Shown: positions 35,217 to 45,169 of the stretch, in pieces
How the letters are laid out: every line of letters begins with the position of its first letter
How positions within the stretch are numbered: position 1 is the first letter of the stretch
Assembly (NCBI GenBank): GCA_020055645.1
Contig: CM034546.1
Coordinates: 33,914,001 to 33,978,000, forward strand
Length of the DNA: 64,000 nt
Direction of reading: 5' to 3'
DNA from: Tomocerus qinae
Lineage: Eukaryota; Arthropoda; Collembola; Entomobryomorpha; Tomoceridae
The notes under the pieces: generated by a model
The model's input: only the letters and a program-made list of their open reading frames with translations
The model's database searches: none
What the model was told of the DNA's origin: nothing
Translations under genes and position numbers: made by a program

Positions 35217-36690
35217 TTTGTCGTTAGTCACATAAAAAGCTGTCATAATCCATTATTTCCGTCATAAGTTACCCTATTAACAAGCGAACTGAGATCTATA
35301 GGATCGCTGTCTTGGGCGATGTGAGCTAAAACGGCACCAAACAAGCCACATACATCATAAAAGGTACAGTACTTAATTGTTTGTACCTGAGAAACGTCTC
35401 AGAGAAGCTTTACTATCTGAAGTAGATAGTCTCCTTCTAAAAGATCGATTAGACTTTTTCTCCTGATTTTCAATTGCAGATATGCGAATCCAAACTGTTT
35501 ATCATTTCTGAGACTGCAGCCCAAAAGGCAACGTTAAACACTTTTTCCGACTCTTAAAATTATTTTTGTTTAAAGTCACATAATATCTTACTAAAAAGTT
35601 CAAAAATAATATAGAAATTCGCGTCGTGCTTAATATCAAGGACCGTTGCCAAAATAAATCACCCCTGAATTTCATTTTAATATAAAGGTAAACTACAATA
35701 ATCTCAAAAAGTTCTAAATGTTTAATACCATCTAATCTCTATTGACCAATTAAAATCAGCTTGTCAAGTTTACGTACAGTGACTAAAATGCAAATATTTG
35801 ATACTTAGGTATATACTTTTCAGTGTTTTGAAATAAGGTATTATTAAAATGTCCGACATGATTACAACTTCCTTTGGTAAAGTAGAACGTAATGAATTGT
35901 AAAGTGGAGAAGAATCACCTTATGAAACTTAGTTTTTCATAGAAGTTGTAATATTGCCAATCTTGGAATCATCTTAGAACATATCCTTCTACAGAATTGC
36001 GTTATAGAAATTCAAGAGAAATTACAGTTAGGACTACAGACAGTTAAGTTAGTCCTAACGCAAACTCGTACGCGTCGGAATAAATGACTTAAATACCAAT
36101 GTATTACCAAATGTAATAATAACATTCCATATTATTAAGATGTCCTCTTCCTCCTAAATCACCCCCGCCAGTCCACTTTTTTGATCTACGCTAATAAAAA
36201 CAATAAAATTATTATTTGAGGAGCCTTCTAGTCGACGGTTTGGGAGAAATAGAACAGATTATGTCCAGTATATATCCGATAAAATTTTTCGGGCACGCAT
36301 GTTAAAATATTCCAAAAGTTTATAGTAATCAAATTGAAATAACTTAATAAATTATATATTATATAGACCACTCTTTTGAGGTTGGCTAAAATCTATTAAT
36401 CATCTGGTAGAGTAGTAAAATTTCTCAAGAAAATGTGAAAAGGCATGGTCCACACATGACTTTTGCATGAGAAAGTTAAAAATAGATAGGTGTGACTTGT
36501 ATGGCGATTTATGATTTTGTATAGCAAGATTGAATATGTATAGTAAGTTAAACTTTAACAAACTTCCAGTTTGAACTTCCAGGTCATATAGTAGGTCTTT
36601 AATGTCAACTACAATTTTCGTCCACTCTGTTGCACCATTGCTTTTTTTTCTTCATTTTTTTGTAACTTTACGATGATCAGTGTCATTATG
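35217..36690. other. Intergenic DNA, nothing recognised
   Basis: AT-rich, without exon-like frames or clear repeats. 35270-35340 is slightly GC-richer, but I cannot assign it. Confidence 0.4.
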
Positions 36691-36915
36691 TGTACAAAAT
36701 TTACCATTTTTTAGGCTTTTTTGCCATCACAGTGGCCAAAATGCGCTCAATGGTAAAAATGGTAAGCTTTAGCGATTGATGATTCAGCTTACAAAACTAT
36801 TAGTTTAAAAACTTCATTTTCTATGAAATATTTGCAATTAGGCCCTAAATTAATCAAGTTAATCCTATTTATTTGATGTTTTACCGAAAGTTATAAACGT
36901 AATATAAACGTATAA
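36690..36915 (+). repeat. Interspersed repeat A, copy 4
   Basis: GTGTACAAAATTTACCATTT, then TTTTTTGCCATCACAGTGG and AATGGTAAAAATGGTAAGC, then a TTTTCTATGAAAT block shared with 29815. It runs directly into the 40-bp array. Confidence 0.6.
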
Positions 36916-36922
36916 AGTTGTA

Positions 36923-37441
36923 AACACTGATTATAAGCCGACAGAGTGCAAATTATATTGTTATCATGAACTATAAGCCGACAGAATACAAATTATATAG
37001 TTATCGTCGACCATAAGTCGACATTATATTGTTATTGTCGACTTTAAGCCGACAGAATGAAAATTTTATTGTTATCGTCGACTATAAGCCGACATAATGC
37101 AAATTATATTGTTATGGTCGACTATAAGCTGACAGAATGCAAATTATATTGTTATCGTCGACTATAAGCCGACAGAATGCAAATTATATTGTTATCGTCG
37201 ACTATAAGCCGTCAGAATGCAAATTAATTTGTTATCGTTGACAAGCACGTATCCAGGAATTTTTCGCGCGAAGCGCGAAAATTTTTTGGATTTTTAACCT
37301 TTTTTGACATAAAAATAGTCTTTTTTGGAAGCTTAGGGGGGGGGGGGGCGAGCCCCCCGGCCCCCCTCTGGATACGTGCTTGATCGTTGACTACAAGCCA
37401 ACGGAAGTGCAAATTAATTTTTATTTGTCGACTATAAGCCG
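36923..37441 (+). repeat. 40-bp tandem array, about 9 copies, split by a MITE
   Basis: The unit is GTCGACTATAAGCCGACAGA + ATGCAAATTATATTGTTATC. It contains the imperfect palindrome GTCGACTATAAGCCGAC. The array is continuous once the MITE at 37242-37382 and one copy of its duplication are removed, so it was present before the MITE inserted. Confidence 0.85.
37242..37382. mobile_element. hAT-like MITE (CAAGCACGTATCCAG family), copy 3
   Basis: Ends CAAGCACGTATCCAG and CTGGATACGTGCTTG are perfect inverted repeats, with the 8-bp duplication ATCGTTGA at 37234-37241 and 37383-37390. The element is 141 bp, with a TTCGCGCGAAGCGCGAA palindrome and a G-run/C-run block. Ends and duplication are perfect, so this is probably a young insertion. 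Confidence 0.9.
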
Positions 37442-37739
37442 AACGTTTGCATGTTTCCCGGTGGTGTACCATTGTACCAAACTTGGATCTACCTAGCACA
37501 AGTCTGGACAATGGGATACACAATACACATGAGGTGATAACTGATAAGTTGGGTTGAAGTAGACTGCCATAAGTGATTTGTCTGTGGTCACTGGTGGTCG
37601 GCTTACGCCCTCTCTGCCTCCTCATCAGATCGAGTTGCGGAACAGTGTTTTTTCGTTCCGTCTCATGCTTCAGTACTCTTCACTAGGTCTCTTCGTGTAA
37701 GTCTGTACACTTAGTAAAGTTGTTCCGGGAGTCACTGCA

Positions 37740-37805
37740 AGTAAGCCCCCGCGGCTTGAGCGGTAGCATTGCTCTACTAATCAATAGTAGTGGCCGTGCT
37801 CTCCC
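37740..37805 (+). repeat. Possible tRNA-like SINE fragment
   Basis: GCGGCTTGAGCGGTAGCATT resembles a tRNA A-box region and recalls the stretch at 22440. No clear B box follows. Confidence 0.2.
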
Positions 37806-37893
37806 CCTAACACACCTAACTTGGATATTGCCATGTTAGCAAGAATAGTTCCTTAGCCATGGATTTGGTGAAAAGTATAAAAACATGAAATAT

Positions 37894-38192
37894 TGTGTTA
37901 TACAATCGTACCACACTTGGGGACCGCCATGTGGTACAATTGTACCACACTTGGATACCGCCATGTGGTACAATTGTACCACACTTGGATACCGCCATAT
38001 GGTGCAATTGTACCACACTTGGGGACCGCCATGTGGTACAATTGTACCACACTTGGATACCGCCATATGGTGCAATTGTACCACACTTGGGGACCGCCAT
38101 GTGGTACAATTGTACCACACTTGGATACCGCCATATGGTGCAATTGTACCACACTTGGGGACCGCCATGTGGTACAATTGTATCACACTTGG
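37894..38192 (+). repeat. 34-bp array of perfect palindromes, about 9 copies
   Basis: Each unit is the 18-bp palindrome GTGGTACAATTGTACCAC plus a 16-base spacer ACTTGGATACCGCCAT, or the variant with GGGG at the GGAT position. A second variation (GTGGTACAA/ATGGTGCAA) alternates along the array. Since 34 is not a multiple of 3, all frames run through in turn, and the open frames on both strands are not genes. Confidence 0.9.
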
Positions 38193-38801
38193 TAGTCCGC
38201 GGAAGTTTTAAGGCTTGGGTGTGGAAGTGTTATGCGTGGAAATGGCCTTAATCCACATTTTCGTTTGGCAGTGGAAATCGTTATCCTCTACTTAGTCTTC
38301 CATGCCTAAGGAACGATCTATCGGCATACAATACGGTTGTTTCTACCTATTAGGCATGAGATAGTAAACAAAAGAATTGCTATAAGAGCTTCAATTGAAT
38401 ATTTTGTCTTTGGAGGCCGAATTTTTTCAGTTGCTTTTTTCTCGACGATGAAGTAAGCTTGCGTCTGTAATTATTACCATATGTATTCAATGTTACCAAA
38501 ATTCATAGTGTAAGCCACAACACAATATACAAAGTCACATTACTATATAGTTAAAGACCCTACAAAAGGCATGCGTTTGCCAATTTGCATTACAAGTTAA
38601 TTAGCACCCACATTTCAGGAATAAAGTAATTTACTCACCAAAAATGACTAAATTAAAAAGCATTTATTAAAAGTTATGTTATTAAAATAGATTAAAAAGG
38701 AGAAAAGAAAAAATGTCCTCTTATTTCTGCTTTATTGTTCTTAAGTAAGACCGCAATATTAATATATCAACAAATATACTAAATAATAATGTCTTTCGAA
38801 T

Positions 38802-38811
38802 GTTTTTTCAG
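38802..38811 (+). promoter_or_regulatory. Probable 3' splice site upstream of the MT-GNAT gene
   Basis: TTTTTTCAG followed by AGAAATTAGC ends about 68 bases before the ATG. In-frame stops lie between the ATG and this site, so any upstream exon would be non-coding. A 5' non-coding exon would be ordinary for a host-expressed animal gene. Confidence 0.35.
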
Positions 38812-38878
38812 AGAAATTAGCAAAACGCCAAGAAGAAAATCTACCCAATAACTATTGTGCTGGATAATATTGATAACA

Positions 38879-40990
38879 ATGTCGGAAATATTTAATAGAT
38901 ATTGTCATGGCTACGTAGCCATACCAGTAATCATGGCGTGCAAAGCCAGGGGGCTTTTTAAGTTACTTGAAAATGAAGCCTCAGTTACTGTAAAAGCCAT
39001 ATCGAAACGTCTTGAATCCAACGAAGGCCACCTAATGGTTGCTTTACGATTGCTGCAAAGTTTAAGTTGGCTCCATAGAAATGAATTTGGTGCATATAGT
39101 CTAACTGACACTGCTCAAATCTACAAAAAAATTACACCTAGAACACTTGAACTGTATAAATTCCGATTCGATAAATATTTAATGGGCAATAATATGAGTC
39201 TTCAAGCCTGGTTCAATGAAAGCGAAGAATGGCACAAAAACTTATCATCCCAATGGGCTGATATTCTTGACGGTGTTTTAATGGTTCCCCTTTTAATTGC
39301 ATTGCATACCTATCTTCAACATCCGAAATTGGAGCAACCAATTTTATCCGACGTAGATCCTTTTGTGTTCTCTGAGCTCAGTAGATTTTTGATGGAAAGG
39401 GAGCTGTGCAATTTAACGGAAGGAAAACTTTACTTGAACTACCTGGGCAAGATTTTAGTTGAACGAGCTCTAAACATGGGATTGGCAGCGTCTTATCGTC
39501 CACTGCTTACTAATATTTCAAATTTACTATTTGGTGATGCGAAAGAAATATTTCATAGTGATGAATATGGTAAAGAAAGGCACGTTGACCGAACTCTAAA
39601 TGTTATTACTAGTGGATATCAGCATGGGAAGTATTTTTCTCAAATGGAAATTATGGTAGTGGAAATTTATAACCGCCTTCCATATGAAGATCAACCAGAA
39701 TACATTCTAGACATTGGTTGTGGAGATGGTACTCTACTAAGAAATCTTCATGAAAAAATATGTGCTAATTCATTAAGAGGGAAGGTAGTAGGTACTCATC
39801 CGGTAACCCTGATAGGTGTCGATTATAGCAGTGAGGCTTTAAATGTCACTAGGGAGACATTGAAGGATTTACCGCACAAATTGTTGATCGGGGATATAAG
39901 TAAGCCTCAAGAGCTTCATGATGAGTTATTGACCCATGGCATTACAGCAGATAAGGTTTTACTGGTACGGTCCTTTCTTGATCATGATCGCCAGTTTACA
40001 TTTCCTGAGAATTCACACGCATTGATGAATAATATGACATTTCATGGAGTTTTTGTGGATAATGATGGTGGTTTAATACAACCAGCTGCAATGGTACAAA
40101 ATTTAGTTGAACATTTTCAGCGTTGGACAAAAATTGTTGGATCACATGGATTATTAATTTTAGAAGTTCATTGTTTAGACCCCTTAGTTTGTCAGCACTA
40201 TTTAGATCAATGTGAAAACGCATATTTTGATGCATTGCAAGGATTCTCAAAACAATATCTTGTCGATGCAGATACTTTCTACATGGCTGCTGCAAGAGCT
40301 GGTCTGTTTTCTAAAAAGGGTACTCTTTGTACTCATCCTAAGTATTTTATGTTTACACGAATCACATTGAGTCACTTTGTTAAACGGAACTATGCCATAA
40401 GATACGCAACTCTGAACGATGTGCCATCGCTAATAGATTTGGAGGTGCAATGTTGGGGAAAGAAGTTAGGTGCTAGCTTCAATAAAATACAGACTCGGAT
40501 CAGTAACTATCCCGAAGGGCAGTGTGTGCTTGTTAAAGATGGGATCATATTGGGAGTTTCATACACCCAAAAGGTTGCTAAGGTGGAGGATTTAAATCAA
40601 ATGCCTTATAAAAACATTGAAACACTCCATGTTCAGCATGGCCCAGTTGGACAATTAATTGCTCTAAATATACTACCATTAGCTCAAAATCAGGGTTTAG
40701 GGGACGCCTTATTGGAATTTATGTTAGAACGATTCACCTTGATGTGTGGAATTGAAAGAGTAGTAGGTATTACAAGGTGTCGCAATTATGACAAATATAA
40801 TCATTTAAAATATGAAGATTATATTACCACGTGCGATGAATTCGGGCTTTTATTGGACCCTGTATTGAATTTTCACAGAACACACGGAGCAAAAATAATT
40901 CGACAAATACAAAACTACAGACCAGAGGACGAAGAGAACCTAGGTTATGGAGTTCTTATTGAATATGTTGTAAAACGGCATAATTTTTAA
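38879..40990 (+). CDS. Free-standing methyltransferase-GNAT didomain protein, polyketide-loading-module-like
   Basis: A single exon of 703 codons; the first ATG in frame is 38879, and a stop lies upstream. Residues 1-110 look like a winged-helix/lid region of class I methyltransferases. A SAM-binding DIGCGDG is at 278-284, RSFLDHDR at 364-371 and EVHCLDP at 429-435. From residue 505 (YAIRYATLNDVPSL) to the end is a GNAT-fold domain, with LNILPLAQNQGLGDALLEFM and then GITRCRNY, DPVLNFHRTHGA and YRPEDEEN. As I recall the family, this order (methyltransferase, then GNAT-like decarboxylase) and these motifs belong to loading modules of bacterial polyketide synthases such as AprA and CurA. Thr632 and His666 are 34 residues apart, as are the catalytic Thr355/His389 of CurA GNAT by memory. 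No ACP or KS follows; the frame stops and AATAAA appears at 41111. Function in an animal is unknown: methylating and/or decarboxylating an acyl-CoA or acyl carrier substrate is inference. Codon use looks AT-rich like its surroundings. Confidence 0.75.
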   Translation: MSEIFNRYCHGYVAIPVIMACKARGLFKLLENEASVTVKAISKRLESNEGHLMVALRLLQSLSWLHRNEFGAYSLTDTAQIYKKITPRTLELYKFRFDKYLMGNNMSLQAWFNESEEWHKNLSSQWADILDGVLMVPLLIALHTYLQHPKLEQPILSDVDPFVFSELSRFLMERELCNLTEGKLYLNYLGKILVERALNMGLAASYRPLLTNISNLLFGDAKEIFHSDEYGKERHVDRTLNVITSGYQHGKYFSQMEIMVVEIYNRLPYEDQPEYILDIGCGDGTLLRNLHEKICANSLRGKVVGTHPVTLIGVDYSSEALNVTRETLKDLPHKLLIGDISKPQELHDELLTHGITADKVLLVRSFLDHDRQFTFPENSHALMNNMTFHGVFVDNDGGLIQPAAMVQNLVEHFQRWTKIVGSHGLLILEVHCLDPLVCQHYLDQCENAYFDALQGFSKQYLVDADTFYMAAARAGLFSKKGTLCTHPKYFMFTRITLSHFVKRNYAIRYATLNDVPSLIDLEVQCWGKKLGASFNKIQTRISNYPEGQCVLVKDGIILGVSYTQKVAKVEDLNQMPYKNIETLHVQHGPVGQLIALNILPLAQNQGLGDALLEFMLERFTLMCGIERVVGITRCRNYDKYNHLKYEDYITTCDEFGLLLDPVLNFHRTHGAKIIRQIQNYRPEDEENLGYGVLIEYVVKRHNF

Positions 40991-41579
40991 ACATTTGCAG
41001 CCAAAGAGGTGACCAGGTCACGAATAAGGTAGAAAGGTGACTTTTTGGTTGCCTTTTTGCCCAGCAAGATTAACAAAACGGCGCTTTTTTGGTTATTATA
41101 AATTAAATGAAATAAATTGAAAACTGTATGTTAGATTTTACAAAAAATAGTAATTGGTAATATTAATGTCTCTTGTGAAAAGGAAAATTGTAACAATCTC
41201 AAATTAAATCATACTACAGATGTCACATGTAGCGAATGTATGCTAGATATAGATACCAAAATGACGGAAATCTATTAATAATCTGATTTTTACTGGACTC
41301 CTCATAACTTTCCAATGGTGCATTATGTAATTTGTCCTTAAAAAATGTGCGCGGTTTTCGTAAATTTACGTATACTGATTTCTGAACTGTAATTTGCTAG
41401 TAATTGAATTTGCCATAGAAACTGTAAAACAACTGCTCTTAACTATTACCAGGTAGCTTAGCTATCAAGTGACATGCAATTTAGCCTCTCAGAGAATAAC
41501 AAAGATTTTTATGCACAAACATGTGAACATATTATGACTATCCATAGTCATGATAATGTATACATCCATGCTAAGAATA

Positions 41580-41703
41580 TATACAAAATTTCAATTTGTG
41601 TATACAGGATATCACTATCGATACACGAAATATCATTTTACATATACAAATTGTCACTACCCTCATATACGAAACAATTTATCAAATAGTTATCCAAAGG
41701 TAT
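41580..41703. mobile_element. Fragment of the Mutator-like element
   Basis: GTGTATACAGGATATCACTA, then TTGTCACTACCCTCATATAC, GAAACAATTTAT and AGTTATCC reproduce the right end of the element at 12340-12526. I do not see the left end, so this is a partial copy. Confidence 0.6.
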
Positions 41704-42226
41704 CCAATATCATGATTTTTACCCCATCATTCGAACACTTGCAGCTAACATTTGACTGTGATTAAAACATTCTGGATTGGATGGGATGTGAAATAATAAA
41801 GGATAAAAGTGAAAAAAAACAATTTAATTTAGTGATAAATATTTATTTACTCATTTCCCACAAGTCAATATTTCAATCTAATATAGTACGGGATGCAATG
41901 ACAAAACCCAAAAATATTCTGGTTTATAAAAGAGCATGATAAAAGATTCCAAAAATTGGAGGCCAGTAAGCATATGCTCAACTGTAAGGTTATTTGAAAG
42001 AGTAATTATTTCAACAGTTAGTCGTTATTATTCAACTTGTCCTTTCCTGTCTGGCTCCTCACATTGCCTGGGACACTTGTTAATATTTTATTTTTATTTT
42101 TAGATAAGAAACAGATTCCTTCCAATGAAGGCAGTTGTGCTGCTTCTGCACACTTACATTTGCGGATTACATTTTAATTTGTATTTTTTTATATATTAGA
42201 TTTAACGTTACATGTACATAGTTTAT

Positions 42227-45169
42227 TTAATAATTGCTAGTGGTATAGTATCTTACAACTTCATCAATTGTCTCATCATAACTGTTAAAGTCACAAATAT
42301 TATACACGTTATTTTCTGATTCCTTTGTTTGTTCAGCAAGTAAATAAGTAAATAATTCTCTTTTAAATATTTCAAAAGTTTTACAATTTCTTATACTCTC
42401 AGGGATATTTAACCATTCTGTCACTGCTTGGTTGGAAAATGATCTTTCATTATATCTAGAGCATTTATTTTTCTTAACTATATACATATATGTTTTTGTT
42501 CTCGTGGTCCTAGTGCTTACATTTTCTATTTTTAAATAATCTTTAAAATATGGCGGACATTTATTATAATGCATTATACTATATGTTAATTTCAATATTT
42601 CATATTTGTACAAAAAATTCGGAAAAAGCCATTTTACATCTTCAGATATTTGTCTTTTTACACTGTCATACTTTTTAGCACCTAATACAAATCTTCCAGC
42701 ATTCCGAATAACGTTTTCAATAGCTTTAATATTATACTTGTAAGTACATCCCCAGATAGCATATAAATATCTTATAATAGACAAAACATAGGTAATCATT
42801 ATGAGTTTACGATTATCTTTAGAGAATAAATTTTTAACAGGATACAGGGACCATATTATGTAATTACATGTTCTTGTTACATATGTTGTATGGTTTGTCC
42901 AGTTAAGATTAACATCTATATTTAGACCAAGTATTTTTAGTTCTGTTACAGGCTTAATTATCAGTTCCTTATATTTAAGACTAACATTTTGTACTTTCTG
43001 TATTGTATAGGGACTACCAACTATTAACATTTTGGTTTTGTTTACATTTAGTTGCATTCTATTGTTATTCATCCATGTCAATACATTATCGAGATCCTCT
43101 GCAAGTCTAGATAATAATACATTAATATTATCAGGGTGACCAGATACAATGAGTTGATTGTCATCTGCAAATTGAATCGTTAAGCTATTAGTTATACTTA
43201 ATGGCAAATCATTTACTAGTAAAGAGAAGAGGAGACTTCCTAGTACTGAGCCCTGGGGCACTCCGAGATTAATTTCTTTAATTTGCGATATATTGCTATT
43301 TTCAATGTAAACATATTGCTTTCGACCACTTAGGTATGAATTGAACCAGGAAAAGTCAATTCCATACCATTCCATCTTTTTTTTAAGCACATTTTTGGTA
43401 ACTTTGTCAAACGCCTTAGAAACGTCTAGCGATAATATAATACTTACATTTCCTATTGCTATATTCTTAAATAGTATATCGGTCAATGCTATTTGGGCAT
43501 GTAGTGTTGAATGGTTCTTCCTGAAACCAAATTGCGACGGATTGAGGATTTTATTTCTGTCAACATAATCTATCAATTTATTAAATACGCATTTTTCTAT
43601 TATTTTAGAAACTATTGTCTGTATTGCTACAGGCCTATAGTCACTTACATCACTAGGTACCTTAATTTTATTTACTGGGATGATTTTCGATATTTTTAGA
43701 TTTTCGCTTACGTAATTATCATCAATGCTATGGTTTATTATGTTAAGTAGAGAGTATTGAACATTTGTACTTTGTAAGAGATACTTCATGTAAGTGGGAC
43801 ACAGATTCAGATAGTCATGGGACCTTGAATTTTTCTTTTTGATCATTTTCCACGCCAACTGCAGTTCATTTACAGATACATTATTTATTTGAAATGTGCT
43901 GGTCACCTTAGGTATATTAGGGTGCATTGTAACAAGACAGAAATCAACACTGCTTTCAGGTAATGTACACACTTCTACAAAATAATTGTTTAAAGTTTCT
44001 GCATGTATTTCAATTTTGCTATTCGTGTTTTGCTTTCCTATTGCCACTATTGTTTTGAGTGCAGCATGCACTCCTATTGTTTCTACCTGATGATTCATGT
44101 AATTTTTAGTGTCAATTTTAATTGCCTTCTTGAGGGTTTTATTAAAAGTAGATACAATATCTTTATTTTCCTTACTAGGGTTTTTTTTAAATATTTTGTA
44201 TGCTATATTACGTTTCCATTTTAAATCACGAGTCTCCTTTGAGAGGTGTTTACGAATCCCAGTATTTTTGATTTTTATATTTTTATACGGTGCAAATGTA
44301 TTTAGTCCTAATAATATTTTATTGGCTAAATTGTCAACTTTTACATCGAGTGTACTATTTTCATTAATTATATTAGCACTCTGGTCTATAAAATCTATTA
44401 CACTAGCCATTGTTCTTTCGTTTATTTTACGTACTGATATAACTTTTTTAGTTTGCTTTTGTTTCGGAAAATTAATTATCGCATTAACTAACTCGTGGTC
44501 AGCTAGACCTTTATCCTCCACACTTACTCTTATATTATCATCGTTGTAATTACTTATAAATAAATCTAATAGTGCGTCACCTCTAGTAGGGGTTTTTACG
44601 AATTGCTTAAAGGAATAATTATTCAATAGGTTATTAAATCTTAACATTAGACCTTTTATATATTTGTCATTTAAGTTAAAGTCACCCATAATAAAAATTG
44701 GTTTATTTATATTGCTTAGTTCGGCTAATATCATGTCAAAGGACACAAAGTCATTGTCTAATGTTTCCTTGTCATATATTGGGCTACGATAAATACACAC
44801 TATAACACAGGACTTATTATATTTATGTTGAGCTACAATGCCAAAAAATTCGACATTATTATTTAAATTTAATAACTCATTTTTGAATTTGTACTCTTTG
44901 TGTTTGTAGCTATTTTTTATGATAAATGAAATACCCCCGTTACCTTTATGTATACGGTCCTTCCTTATCATTTCATATCCATTAAAAACCGGTGATAGAA
45001 TACCTTGCTTTAGGAATGTTTCAGTTAAACATAAAACATCGTAGTTTTCGGAGCACAAAATGTCATTAACCAAGTGTTGCTTATTCCTCACAGATTGTAT
45101 ATTCACATGAGCTAGATTTAACGTATTGAGTGGTTTATTTTCAAATTGAGGTAAGTTTTCGGTAAATTG
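42227..45169 (-). CDS. LINE ORF2: APE endonuclease and reverse transcriptase
   Basis: An open frame of 980 codons follows directly after the ORF1 stop. The endonuclease begins with the catalytic Asn in HVNIQS (residue 23), then LCLTETF (Glu50), YRSP, GDFN and the ADHE variant of the usual SDH. The reverse transcriptase has YRPVAIQ, QFGFRKNHST, SLDVSKAFD, GVPQGSVLG and the catalytic FADD at 667-670. It nicks DNA and copies the element RNA at the target. There is no ATG before the endonuclease Asn; the first Met comes after residue 60. ORF2 is in the same frame as ORF1, separated only by TGA, so translation must use stop read-through, re-initiation at a non-ATG codon, or an internal start. Ends ...VVRYYTTSNY. 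Confidence 0.9.
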   Translation of the reverse strand, partial: QFTENLPQFENKPLNTLNLAHVNIQSVRNKQHLVNDILCSENYDVLCLTETFLKQGILSPVFNGYEMIRKDRIHKGNGGISFIIKNSYKHKEYKFKNELLNLNNNVEFFGIVAQHKYNKSCVIVCIYRSPIYDKETLDNDFVSFDMILAELSNINKPIFIMGDFNLNDKYIKGLMLRFNNLLNNYSFKQFVKTPTRGDALLDLFISNYNDDNIRVSVEDKGLADHELVNAIINFPKQKQTKKVISVRKINERTMASVIDFIDQSANIINENSTLDVKVDNLANKILLGLNTFAPYKNIKIKNTGIRKHLSKETRDLKWKRNIAYKIFKKNPSKENKDIVSTFNKTLKKAIKIDTKNYMNHQVETIGVHAALKTIVAIGKQNTNSKIEIHAETLNNYFVEVCTLPESSVDFCLVTMHPNIPKVTSTFQINNVSVNELQLAWKMIKKKNSRSHDYLNLCPTYMKYLLQSTNVQYSLLNIINHSIDDNYVSENLKISKIIPVNKIKVPSDVSDYRPVAIQTIVSKIIEKCVFNKLIDYVDRNKILNPSQFGFRKNHSTLHAQIALTDILFKNIAIGNVSIILSLDVSKAFDKVTKNVLKKKMEWYGIDFSWFNSYLSGRKQYVYIENSNISQIKEINLGVPQGSVLGSLLFSLLVNDLPLSITNSLTIQFADDNQLIVSGHPDNINVLLSRLAEDLDNVLTWMNNNRMQLNVNKTKMLIVGSPYTIQKVQNVSLKYKELIIKPVTELKILGLNIDVNLNWTNHTTYVTRTCNYIIWSLYPVKNLFSKDNRKLIMITYVLSIIRYLYAIWGCTYKYNIKAIENVIRNAGRFVLGAKKYDSVKRQISEDVKWLFPNFLYKYEILKLTYSIMHYNKCPPYFKDYLKIENVSTRTTRTKTYMYIVKKNKCSRYNERSFSNQAVTEWLNIPESIRNCKTFEIFKRELFTYLLAEQTKESENNVYNICDFNSYDETIDEVVRYYTTSNY

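Noticed and set aside
37816-38251. Several overlapping open frames of about 100 codons
   Set aside because: The 34-bp unit cycles through all three frames, and the peptides are the same repeat read in turn.
38855-38878. Upstream TTG start for the MT-GNAT gene (711 aa)
   Set aside because: TTG is not a normal animal start; the ATG at 38879 is 24 bases on and fits the family N-terminus.
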